Positions 1 through 6,446 of a stretch of DNA of 12,449 nucleotides are shown one piece after another. The position numbers and the translations under genes are program-made. A model generated the notes under the pieces. That model worked only from the letters and a program-made list of their open reading frames with translations, ran no database searches and had not been told where the DNA came from. The DNA is from Patescibacteria group bacterium (lineage in GTDB: Bacteria; Patescibacteriota; UBA1384; CAILIB01), in contig JAGWZN010000009.1 of NCBI GenBank assembly GCA_018968785.1, positions 1 through 12,449 of the forward strand, given 5' to 3'. Each line of letters starts with the position of its first letter. Within the stretch, counting starts at the first letter, position 1.

Positions 1-159
1 GTCCGGAATCACTGGGCGTAAAGAGCATGTAGGTGGTTTGGTAAGTGGACGATTAAAGACCGATGCTTAACATCGGGAATGTTGTCCATACTGCCTGACT
101 TGAGGAAGACAGGGGTAAGCGGAACTTTAGGTGTAGGGGTGAAATCCGTAGATATCTAA

Positions 160-190
<31 letters not shown>

Positions 191-866
191 GTCTTTTCTG
201 ACACTGAGATGCGAAAGCGTGGGGAGAGATGGGGATTAGATACCCCCGTATTCCACGCCGTAAACGATGCCAACTAGCTCTTGGGGAGTATCGACCCTCC
301 TTTGGAGCGAAGCTAACGCGTTAAGTTGGCCGCCTGGGGAGTACGAGCGCAAGCTTAAAACTCAAAGGAATTGACGGGGACCTGCACAAGCGGTGGAGCG
401 TGTGGTTTAATTCGATACTAAGCGAAGAACCTTACCAAGGCTTGACATCTCTGGAAGTCCCTGGAAACAGGGATGTGCCGCAAGGAACCAGATGACAGGT
501 GCTGCACGGTTGTCGTCAGCTCGTGCTGTGAAGTGTCCCGTTCAGTCGGTAAACGAGCGCAACCCCTATCCTGTGTTGTATTTTTCACAGGAAACCGCCC
601 CAGTTAATGGGGAGGAAGGTGGGGACGACGTCAAATCAGCGTGGCTCTTACGCCTTGGGCGACACACGCGCTACAATGGGAAGTAACAATGGGTTGCCAA
701 GCCGTGAGGCGGAGCTAATCCCACCAAACCTTCCCCCAGTTCGGATTGGAGGCTGCAACTCGCCTCCATGAAGCCGGAATCGCTAGTAACGGCCGGTCAG
801 CCATACGGCCGTGAATACGTTCTCAGGTCTTGTACAAATTAAATGCGCCTGGCAGTTTTTCAGACT

Positions 867-1023
867 AAGTGGTGCAGAGACTGTGAAGAGGAATTTTTTA
901 TCAGCGAACGTTCTCGAGTTTGAGCGAAAGATGTGAAAGTTGAGGAAACTTGAATATCTTGCAGCCAAACTTGAGAGCGTGCAGCATGGGACAGATTCCT
1001 CTTCACAGTCTCTCAGTCCACTT
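867..1023 (+). repeat. Long stem-loop inside the 16S insert
   Basis: A perfect 19-bp inverted repeat (876-894 with 995-1013) is extended, after a small 3x4 internal loop, by a further 6 bp (867-872 with 1018-1023). Nested inside are a second stem (about 905-922 with 966-981, with G-U pairs) and a small hairpin (about 928-960). In RNA this makes one long branched arm, like the peripheral domains of self-splicing introns. The pairing is directly visible; its role is inferred. Confidence 0.8.
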
Positions 1024-1048
1024 CCGCCCTGAACAAGCGGATAGCAGC

Positions 1049-1087
1049 GGACAGGACGTATCCCGTAAGGGAGCGTCTGAAGGGTCC
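1049..1087 (+). repeat. Hairpin with GTAA tetraloop inside the 16S insert
   Basis: Nested pairing of GGAC 1049-1052 with GTCC 1084-1087, GACG 1055-1058 with CGTC 1074-1077, and CCC 1062-1064 with GGG 1069-1071 closes a GTAA loop, which is a GNRA tetraloop. Such loops commonly dock into receptors in structured ribozymes. A further stem, TCCTAGAA 1209-1216 with TTCTAGGA 1249-1256, enclosing a small inner hairpin, follows about 120 nt downstream. Both support a folded catalytic or processing RNA, but I could not assign intron core helices. Confidence 0.6.
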
Positions 1088-1329
1088 TTATGCAAACGGT
1101 AGTCTTCTTCATTAAACGGCGTCGTGACCTTGCGTGTACACAAGGGAAGCGATAACACCCAGCCGGAAGAGGAATGTCGGAAATAGCCTGATCAATGACC
1201 CAGGGAGATCCTAGAAGCGAAGTAGTAATCGCTCTTTGTAGAGCTAGTTTCTAGGAAGTCAGCTGACTCCATAGTACTCTTGCATTATCGTATTTTGTTC
1301 GGTAAAATGTAGAGGAAGGGAGAAACCTT

Positions 1330-1602
1330 ATGTCGCTAGATCCAAATTACATCGTTATTCAACATCCGCTCAGAGCTAAGAAACGTTTTCAGTTTCAAAA
1401 GTTCTGTGTAGTGGCTGATATGATACGCCGCAAGGAGTATTGAACAGCTGAAGGTGTGCAGAGGATTCTAGAAATACGGCAGAAGGACTCGCTGGATGCG
1501 TTAGAAGCGCACGTCCAGTGGGGTTGGATTGAGGCTACCAAAGCCAAATCACCGCCCGTCAAATCACGAAAGTCGGGAGCGCCCGAAGGCACTAACAAGT
1601 GA
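1330..1602 (+). pseudogene. Remnant of LAGLIDADG homing endonuclease
   Basis: The frame opens at ATG 1330 behind a purine-rich AGGAAGGGAGA stretch. It begins LDPNYIV, the residues that usually lead straight into the first LAGLIDADG motif (typically LDP-x-YIV-GFVDGEG), but then jumps to HPLRAKKRFQF...KEY, which resembles the C-terminal block (HPL-x-x-K-x-x-x-F) of these endonucleases. The intervening catalytic core is missing. After 37 codons a TGA (1441-1443) interrupts the frame where a leucine is common, and the same frame resumes as TAEGVQRILEIRQ, again family-like. It then runs across the insert boundary into the 3' exon to a stop at 1600-1602. Homing endonucleases spread introns by cutting intronless alleles; this one cannot be active. 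Family assignment is from remembered motifs. Confidence 0.7.
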
Positions 1603-1681
1603 CTACGGCGAGTTCGATGATCAGGGTTAAGTCGTAACAAGGTATCCGTACCGGAAGGTGCGGATGGACCACCTCCTTTCT

Positions 1682-1946
1682 AAGGACATGTCAATCGGTT
1701 GGGGTTGAGCAATCAACACCCGATACTCCGAGCGACAAGGTCGATCGCACATTCGTGCGATGACGTTCACTGCAACATTAAGCGTATATTTTTCAAATGC
1801 AACAAAAAAGCAGAGCAATTCTGTTCTTTTTTGTTGCCTCAGCCTATTTCACATCTGATGTTTTTTCTGCTAAAGTAAATATGCTGTAGATTTTATTATT
1901 GAAGGTGTAGTTTTACAACTCAACGTTTGAATAATTCCCTGCCGTT
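1682..1946 (+). other. 16S downstream spacer with hairpins, no gene
   Basis: No coding frame is convincing here. A stem-loop at about 1697-1725 (GGGTTGA-like arm with TCAACACCC) and a perfect 7-bp hairpin, ATCGCAC 1744-1750 with GTGCGAT 1755-1761, are likely pre-rRNA processing structures. A long A/T-flanked hairpin follows at 1799-1837. The stretch 1860-1946 is AT-rich and probably holds the start signals of the next frame, but I see no clear promoter or ribosome binding site. Confidence 0.55.
1799..1837 (+). terminator. Bidirectional terminator-like hairpin behind 16S
   Basis: A perfect 12-bp outer stem (1799-1810 with 1826-1837) has an A6 run in its left arm and a T6 run in its right arm, flanking an inner CAGA/TCTG stem (1811-1814 with 1820-1823) and a 5-nt loop. 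This is the usual layout of an intrinsic terminator working in both directions, although its GC-rich core is short. If it works, 16S transcription would stop before tRNA-Ile. It could instead be an rRNA processing stem. Confidence 0.5.
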
Positions 1947-2536
1947 ATGAATGCCGAATTACGAGCACAAGCAATTTCTTTGCGAGTTAATCATCATTTT
2001 AGCTCGGCTGAGATAAGAACGAGGATTGGTGTGCCTAAAAGCACATTAAGTTACTGGTTAAAAGATTACCCACTTAATTTAGAGGAAATTGCTGGTATTA
2101 GAAAGCTAGCTTGGCGTAAGGGGGAAGTTGGAAGGGAGAAGTACCGAAAAATTCAGCGGCAAGCCAAAGAACGGGAAAAACAGACAATATATCTGGAGGA
2201 GAAAAAGCGTTTATCTCCTCTATCCAAAGAATCTCTTTATATTGCTGGATTGGCACTGTATTTAGCAGAAGGAGATAAAAAGAACGATACTCGCCTTGTT
2301 CTAGCCAATACCGACATTAAGGTTCTTAAATTTTTTATTACCTGGCTTCAGCTGTTTTTGGATACTTATCTACACAGCTTTATAAAACATCTATACGTAA
2401 GCTCAAGAGTTCAAGTTTCTGTTACAAAGAATCATTTAGGCATGGGACTTGTAGTGTATGTGTATTAGGTGTTTATAAAAAGCGAAAGATTATGATGGCA
2501 ATTCGGGCATTGTTAGAAAGTATTGAGGGCGTGTAG
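1947..2536 (+). pseudogene. HTH + LAGLIDADG-like protein, frameshifted
   Basis: The N-terminus (about residues 4-42) reads as a helix-turn-helix of resolvase/transposase type, with SAEIRTRIGVPKSTLSYWL, followed by a basic charged helix (about 50-85). Residues 94-105 (LYIAGLALYLAEGDK) resemble a LAGLIDADG-like motif, followed by LANTDIKVLKFFITWL. Proteins with this layout are, from memory, frequent in CPR genomes and usually somewhat over 200 aa. Here the frame drifts and stops at 2466-2468 after 173 aa. The expected ending (HGTCSVCVLGVYKKRKIMMA and onward) is found in another frame from about 2441 to the stop at 2534-2536, so at least one indel has broken the gene, and the stretch between motifs looks shortened. 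It lies in the 16S downstream spacer, is more AT-rich than the genes further right, and its original stop overlaps the tRNA start by 10 nt. It may descend from a DNA-binding, possibly homing, protein. Confidence 0.65.
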
Positions 2537-2603
2537 CTCAGCCGGTTAGAGCGTTACACTGATAATGTAAAGGTCCCTGGTTCGATTCCAGGCACGCCCA
2601 CCA
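2527..2603 (+). tRNA. ileT: tRNA-Ile (anticodon GAU), CCA encoded
   Basis: A complete cloverleaf: acceptor GGGCGTG 2527-2533 pairs with CACGCCC 2593-2599, discriminator A 2600, encoded CCA 2601-2603. The anticodon stem TTACA 2554-2558 / TGTAA 2566-2570 encloses CT-GAT-AA with anticodon GAT at 2561-2563. The T-loop TTCGATT lies at 2581-2587. tRNA-Ile(GAU) commonly sits between 16S and 23S in bacterial rRNA operons, which suits its place here, but no 23S follows. The symbol is by type only. Confidence 0.97.
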
Positions 2604-2988
2604 AATTGGATGGTGAGATAGAAAGTAACCGCTCATATGGTTCAGCGAACCTGTGGCCGGTTACTTTTTTATCTGTAACGGGGAGGTTCGAGAAGATTGC
2701 CGTCATGACGGTATTCATGCGAACGATGTCGCCGTTTTCTCGAATCGCTTTGAACTTCTGTGGCAGTTCCTTCATTAGCTCGGCAAACTCCTCATAGCTC
2801 ATCTTAGTCCGCCTCAGTTTGTCCAGGTGATCTTTCACGGCTGTCAAATCCTCCGTTGCGAGGTTTTGCTTGAGCCGGATTTCTGGCAATTCCCTCTCGA
2901 TGCGCTCGTTTACCATATTCCTGGCCGTTTGTCCTTCGGCGTTAGCCAATGCGGTGGTTAGCTCGTTTTCCTGGGCTTGGAACTGCAA
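2554..2988 (-). pseudogene. C-terminal remnant of a site-specific recombinase
   Basis: The frame begins at a TTG (2986-2988) with an in-frame TAA two codons upstream (2992-2994), so it has no credible start. Residues 1-60 are charged and helical, like the coiled coil of large serine recombinases. Then come MSYEEFAELMKELPQKFKAI and RMNTVMTAIFSNLPVTDKKV...PYERLL, resembling the extreme C-terminus of recombinases in CPR and other bacteria. The last 17 residues (NLVGVPGIEPGTFTLSV) are simply the antisense reading of tRNA-Ile, as seen when an integrated element's gene ends inside a tRNA attachment site. The N-terminal catalytic domain is absent; upstream lies the unrelated zincin-like gene. Recombinase identity rests on remembered sequence style and location, and the class is not proven. 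Confidence 0.55.
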
Positions 2989-3052
2989 GTGTTAGATTTG
3001 GTATATCCATTTTGCTGGTTACCGTGCCGGAAACCGACCGGAAACGTACTGC

Positions 3053-4141
3053 TTATGCAGCTTCTTCCTCTGGTTCGACGATATAATACTTTATGGTTGT
3101 AGGTTCAGGCCGAGGAATGTTAACCTGTTCTTTTGGCACTACTTCAGAAGCAACTGTTACGCTTTCACGCTTCTGGTCAAGCCGCTCTAGAATTTCGTAC
3201 TTACCTGGCGAAACTAGCCGTAACCTGTCGGGGTCGCATAGGTAGGCAACCATGCTTTCACAGATGTCTTCGTGCATATTAAGCTTGGCATATTCGGTGA
3301 CGCATTCTTCGGGTTGAAGCGGGAATTCAAATTGCGGTGCCATCTCACCAGTAGATTTGTTGTAGAACACTTTACGTGTGCCATCAGGAGAATCACGCAT
3401 CTCCCACTCGTCTGGGAAGTTCATGCACTGTTCCCAACGGTAGCGTTCTGACCAAGGCTTGTCGAACTTCTCCTGGATGAGATGAGTGGTTTCGTGGGCT
3501 ACTGTTCCCTCGAAATTTGATGCTGCTTGAATACGGTGAGGCATTAAGCCCGTGCCTCTAGGGAACAATTGGAATGCCTGCAATCTAGCCATTGCTGAAC
3601 CGTTAGTTGGATAACGTTCAGGGTCACCAAGTAGTGATGGTGTCTGTACATTGTTGATGAGGAAGTAGCGGATGTTGCGTAGGGCTTCGGGGAAGTGCTG
3701 GGCTAACCTGCCGTAAACCCGTTCAAGCTGGGCAATATGTTCTTCGGTTAGGGGAGTCTTCTTGCAGTAATTGAAAACCGAGATGTTCTGCCCATCTACG
3801 TTCAGCTCAACCTGTTCCTCTGGTTTGCCCTTCTTGCGCCAGTAATCCATCGTGAACCAGTTTTGCATTTCTTTTTGCTGCCGGATGAAGTTTAGTATAT
3901 CCTCATCGGTTCGAGGCAGCGTTCCCTCGCCAACAATGCGTATCATGGGCATTCTATGCTCTACAAACTCCGCTTCCTCCCGATTATAAGTACGCTCATA
4001 CCGGTAGGGTAGCGACTGCTCATATTCGGTAAGTTGCTCTGCCTGACCTGCTAAGGGCGCAGGCGGTGGTGTAAGCGGGGTGGTTAATGCACCCACCAGG
4101 TCACTTGTTGGGGTCTGACTGCCTTGCTCATTGTTGCTCAT
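3053..4141 (-). CDS. Zincin-like (HExxH) putative metallopeptidase
   Basis: A 362-aa protein with no signal peptide or membrane segment, so probably cytosolic. The first 40 residues are a low-complexity Pro/Thr/Gln-rich tail. The key motif is VAHETTHLIQE with HETTH at 216-220, the zinc-binding and catalytic HExxH signature of zincin metallopeptidases. About 75 residues later EDICESMVAY offers Glu295 (or Glu291) as third zinc ligand, as in gluzincins. The C-terminal 40 residues are Pro/Glu-rich. I do not recognise the family, and the substrate is unknown. The gene stands alone, 77 nt downstream of the IMPase-family gene, with its own TATAAT box. The ATG at 4139-4141 lies 6 nt from that box, implying a leaderless transcript. 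Metallopeptidase activity is inferred from the motif alone. Confidence 0.75.
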   Translation of the reverse strand: MSNNEQGSQTPTSDLVGALTTPLTPPPAPLAGQAEQLTEYEQSLPYRYERTYNREEAEFVEHRMPMIRIVGEGTLPRTDEDILNFIRQQKEMQNWFTMDYWRKKGKPEEQVELNVDGQNISVFNYCKKTPLTEEHIAQLERVYGRLAQHFPEALRNIRYFLINNVQTPSLLGDPERYPTNGSAMARLQAFQLFPRGTGLMPHRIQAASNFEGTVAHETTHLIQEKFDKPWSERYRWEQCMNFPDEWEMRDSPDGTRKVFYNKSTGEMAPQFEFPLQPEECVTEYAKLNMHEDICESMVAYLCDPDRLRLVSPGKYEILERLDQKRESVTVASEVVPKEQVNIPRPEPTTIKYYIVEPEEEAA

Positions 4142-4147
4142 GCTTAG

Positions 4148-4153
4148 ATTATA
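4148..4153 (-). promoter_or_regulatory. -10 box TATAAT, leaderless start of zincin-like gene
   Basis: A perfect consensus -10 hexamer reads on the minus strand, followed by CTAAGC (6 nt) and the ATG. Transcription would start at or within a base of the A of the start codon, and there is no room for a ribosome binding site. The -35 region is poor. Confidence 0.65.
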
Positions 4154-4218
4154 GCACTTATAGCCGAATTTGGATTAAGATTGCCGGTGGTGATTGTGGC
4201 AGCGTGGCTAGGTGTCCA

Positions 4219-5082
4219 TTAGGAATTCTCAGTTCTCGCTAGCGCCATAAAATACCCGGGATGATAACAACCGGTCGGACAGTCAACAATCTGAGAATAG
4301 TCCAACGGCCCGGAGGGACCCTTGGTATAAATCGGAAAACCTTGGGTTTGGGCGTAATGTAAACCGACCAGCCCGTCATACACGAGCGGATTGGGGCCGT
4401 ACAAACCGGCCACACGGCCAGCCAGGAAAAGAGCGGTGGAGCCGGCCAGGATATTTGGCGCCAGATCTCTTTTGCGAATAAGGTGCAGTCCCGTTTCCCG
4501 CAGCGCCTGGGCGGCCGGATCGGTATCTTCGATCAGCCGATCGCCAAAGCTGTAAATAACCGCGTTCCGGGCGACATCGGGCAGTTCGATTGCCGGAAGC
4601 TGGCCCGAAACCTCGTAGCGGTTCCTAATCATCCGATGGGTCCAACCGAACCGGGGAAAGTGGTAAAAGGTGTACAGCAGCTCGGTATTCGAACGGAGGC
4701 CAATAATGGTTGAAAAGTACGGTTGACCTTGGGCGTAGTGCGAGGTGCCATCAATCGGATCAACGGTCAGATACAGATGGGAAGCGGGGTTGAACCGCTT
4801 GGCGGCCGGAGTATCTTCTTCGGCCAGAAGCCGGCAACCGGCCAGCTCAGTTGATAGCAGGGCGGTCAGTATCATTTCCTGTACCGCCAAGTCGGCGGTA
4901 GTCACAATTTCGATTTCAATATAGCCGCCGTCGTTTTTATGGCTGGATTTGGCATCGGCCTGCAGCTCGCATGCCCGATCTGCCGCCCGTATAAAAACCG
5001 GTTCCAGCTCCCGCATCAGCTGGATCGCCCGATCGGCGTCTAAATTCGGAGCTGATCCTGGTGTGAGAGAAGAAGTTTTCAT
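4219..5082 (-). CDS. Inositol monophosphatase-family phosphatase
   Basis: A Mg-dependent sugar/inositol phosphatase-fold protein of 287 aa (family usually 250-290). Numbered from the chosen ATG, it shows AEED at 87-90 (metal-binding acidic pair), DPIDGT at 108-113 (the family signature holding two metal aspartates and the nucleophile-activating threonine) and VYDGLVGLHYAQ with Asp236 at the position of the WDxAAG motif. The substrate could be inositol phosphate, fructose-1,6-bisphosphate, 3'-phosphoadenosine phosphate or another sugar phosphate; sequence alone does not tell. The ATG at 5080-5082 overlaps the TGA of the upstream glycosyltransferase (ATGA), so the two are co-transcribed and probably translationally coupled. 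An in-frame TTG at 5086-5088 adds only two residues and is less likely. The context suggests supply or salvage of a sugar phosphate for glycosylation. Confidence 0.9.
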   Translation of the reverse strand: MKTSSLTPGSAPNLDADRAIQLMRELEPVFIRAADRACELQADAKSSHKNDGGYIEIEIVTTADLAVQEMILTALLSTELAGCRLLAEEDTPAAKRFNPASHLYLTVDPIDGTSHYAQGQPYFSTIIGLRSNTELLYTFYHFPRFGWTHRMIRNRYEVSGQLPAIELPDVARNAVIYSFGDRLIEDTDPAAQALRETGLHLIRKRDLAPNILAGSTALFLAGRVAGLYGPNPLVYDGLVGLHYAQTQGFPIYTKGPSGPLDYSQIVDCPTGCYHPGYFMALARTENS

Positions 5083-5825
5083 TGCCAATCAATATCTTGA
5101 CGGTATTTAAGTGCTTTTCTGGTAAAGGTGGTCGGTTGGCTGAGGCGATGCCAGTAACGGATTTGAGTCAGATATCTTAAAAATGACAGGCCGTGCGAAT
5201 GGCGGACAGTAAATCCGCACTCCCGAACGATCTGATACCCTTGTTGAAACGCCCATTCAGCCCAATGGGTATCCTCACCGCCTAGCCCGTACTGCTCATC
5301 AAACGGATGCGCCTCCCATAACTCCTTGCGTAAGGCGATATTGGTGGCTCCAAATACGCCGGTTCCGGCGCGGCGCAGATACCGGGGGTTGCGGAGGCGG
5401 CAGCGCCAATAGTTTTGCATGTACATAAACCATTCGAACATTCCATACCGTTTATTGGGCAGGACCGGACCGAATACTCCGGCCACTTTCGGATCCCGGA
5501 AATAGGGGAGAATGCTGGCCAACCAGTCCGGGCCGATCGGCAGGGCATGGCCGACGGTAAGCACGACAATCGGAGCGTGGCAGGCGCCAACTCCTAAGTT
5601 CATTGATTTTGGATAGCTGAACTGGTCGCGCTGTAGCGTAATAACCTGGGCGGCATGAGACCGGGCCACCTCCGGCGTGTTGTCAGTCGATTGGTTATCA
5701 ACCACGATGACCTCAACCTCATCCGGCTTAATACCGCGCTGAGCCCGGATTGCCGAGAGCAGCTCATCCAGCGGCTGGGCTTCATTTAAGGCGCGAATGA
5801 CAATTGAGACAACCGGTTGTTCCAT
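5079..5825 (-). CDS. Family 2 glycosyltransferase
   Basis: A 248-aa soluble GT-A-fold glycosyltransferase. The N-terminus VSIVIRALNEA (6-16) and VIVVDNQSTDNT (39-50) form the nucleotide-sugar-binding Rossmann-like half. FSYPKSMNLGV (69-79) resembles the F-x-x-x-x-x-x-N-x-G element of rhamnosyltransferase-like members. At the place of the usual DxD metal motif stands LTVGHALP, with His93 instead of an aspartate. GLGGEDTHWAEWA (180-192) carries the ED catalytic-base motif at 184-185. It probably adds a sugar to a cell-surface glycan or lipid; donor and acceptor are unknown. It is first in a two-gene unit with the downstream phosphatase. The ATG at 5823-5825 has no clear Shine-Dalgarno. A TATAAT lies at 5851-5856. 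Confidence 0.9.
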   Translation of the reverse strand: MEQPVVSIVIRALNEAQPLDELLSAIRAQRGIKPDEVEVIVVDNQSTDNTPEVARSHAAQVITLQRDQFSYPKSMNLGVGACHAPIVVLTVGHALPIGPDWLASILPYFRDPKVAGVFGPVLPNKRYGMFEWFMYMQNYWRCRLRNPRYLRRAGTGVFGATNIALRKELWEAHPFDEQYGLGGEDTHWAEWAFQQGYQIVRECGFTVRHSHGLSFLRYLTQIRYWHRLSQPTTFTRKALKYRQDIDWQ

Positions 5826-5850
5826 AATAATCTAAATGAGTTTTAGGCTT

Positions 5851-5856
5851 ATTATA
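5851..5856 (-). promoter_or_regulatory. -10 box TATAAT for the glycosyltransferase-phosphatase unit
   Basis: Perfect TATAAT on the minus strand, 25 nt before the ATG, which would give a leader of roughly 19 nt. No good -35 is visible at 16-18 nt. It is the best promoter candidate between the divergent genes. Confidence 0.5.
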
Positions 5857-5871
5857 CCAACTTGTATCAGG

Positions 5872-5927
5872 TATACTACTTTCTAATAAAATCTGTTACT
5901 GTAGGGACATCATAAGAAAGTAGTATG
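5872..5927 (+). repeat. Perfect inverted repeat abutting a start codon
   Basis: ACTACTTTCT (5875-5884) is repeated as its exact reverse complement AGAAAGTAGT (5915-5924), and the pairing can extend 2-3 bp into the ATG itself (5872-5874 with 5925-5927). The arms are 30 nt apart. TATACT at 5872-5877 is a candidate -10 box overlapping the left arm. It may be an operator for a dimeric regulator, or an RNA hairpin that hides the start codon of the downstream gene if transcription begins upstream of the left arm. Confidence 0.6.
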
Positions 5928-6431
5928 ACAGAACCGGGATTTCATCAGCCCCTTCCTATTTGGCTTGAGCAGGCTGGTTCCGCGGCGGGAACGACTGCCG
6001 ACAGTACGCCACCAACACCTATCCGTCGGACCAAGGCGCAAAATCTGAAAAATGCCGAATTAGCGGGTGAGAGAGGGAAGATGTCACTTGCCGAACTGAG
6101 AGATTTAGAGGTACAGATTGATGGGTTTCAGCGAGAAATTATGAAAGGACAGTATGATTTTTCGCAAATTATCTCAGGATTTCTTACTTGTACAGGCAGA
6201 GCTTTGCCGGAGGATGTGATACACACAAAGGACACGCATAAGCGAGAAGGATTAATTCGAGAATATCTGCTTGACCTGTACGCCGCTATTCTTTATATCC
6301 TCGAACTGAAGCCGGGGCTTGAGTATCTGGAAGAAGAGGCAAGATATGAGGTCCTCCTCAAGGAGGCGAATTTATTGAACGTTATTCTACGAATGAGTAA
6401 ACAGCAGCCGGCCATTAAGCAGCTGACATAA
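5925..6431 (+). CDS. Hypothetical helical protein, 168 aa
   Basis: I do not recognise this protein. The first about 35 residues are Pro/Thr/Ala-rich and probably disordered. From about residue 36 it is charged and predicted helical (KAQNLKNAELAGERGKMSLAELRDLEVQIDGFQREI), followed by FSQIISGFLTCTGRALPED and an amphipathic helical region to the C-terminus (EYLLDLYAAILYILELKPGLEYLEEEARYEVLLKEANLL can be seen in parts between residues 113 and 152). There is no signal peptide, membrane segment or catalytic motif. It contains one Cys. It is transcribed away from the glycosyltransferase unit and ends 15 nt from the convergent PrsW-like gene. No Shine-Dalgarno precedes the ATG, which directly follows the right arm of an inverted repeat. 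Confidence 0.75.
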   Translation: MTEPGFHQPLPIWLEQAGSAAGTTADSTPPTPIRRTKAQNLKNAELAGERGKMSLAELRDLEVQIDGFQREIMKGQYDFSQIISGFLTCTGRALPEDVIHTKDTHKREGLIREYLLDLYAAILYILELKPGLEYLEEEARYEVLLKEANLLNVILRMSKQQPAIKQLT

Positions 6432-6446
6432 CCGAGATGATGAACG

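Larger units (their letters stand above)
837..1549 (+). other. 713-nt intron-like insert in 16S rRNA
   Basis: Only excision of this interval rejoins TGTACA (831-836) to CACCGCCCGTC (1550-1560), the universally conserved 1390s region at the decoding site, so the insert lies between E. coli 1396 and 1397. The first half is rich in strong stem-loops and the second half holds a decayed LAGLIDADG homing endonuclease frame. Introns with such endonucleases are known in CPR rRNA genes. I could not identify the class of RNA: the 5' exon does not end in U and the insert does not end in G as group I introns normally do, and no GTGYG start or domain V hairpin of a group II intron was found. It could be a degenerate group I intron, another splicing element, or an insert removed by processing. 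Confidence 0.88.

Noticed and set aside
861..1023. Group I intron R/S-like elements (CAGACTA near 861-867, CAGTCC near 1014-1019)
   Set aside because: Only about 25 nt of the insert lie before the R-like element, too little for the P3-P6 helices that must precede it.
1441..1443. In-frame TGA read as glycine (code 25 of some CPR lineages)
   Set aside because: The glycosyltransferase ends sensibly at TGA in an ATGA overlap, the other frames have no internal TGA, and the position calls for leucine rather than glycine. A decay mutation is simpler.
492..1818. Open frames inside 16S rRNA and the insert on both strands (492-686, 783-1112, 1395-1640, 1627-1818)
   Set aside because: They overlap conserved rRNA or structured insert RNA, and their translations show no family resemblance.
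2554..2604. The C-terminal GVPGIEPGTF peptide as a conserved protein motif
   Set aside because: It is the antisense translation of the tRNA, a common annotation artefact.
2606..2797. 63-aa plus-strand frame behind tRNA-Ile
   Set aside because: Antisense shadow of the recombinase-like remnant, without recognisable motifs or a ribosome binding site.
3025..3050. Two CCGGAAAC copies about 11 bp apart as a possible recombination or regulator site
   Set aside because: Too short and isolated to support; no further copies found nearby.
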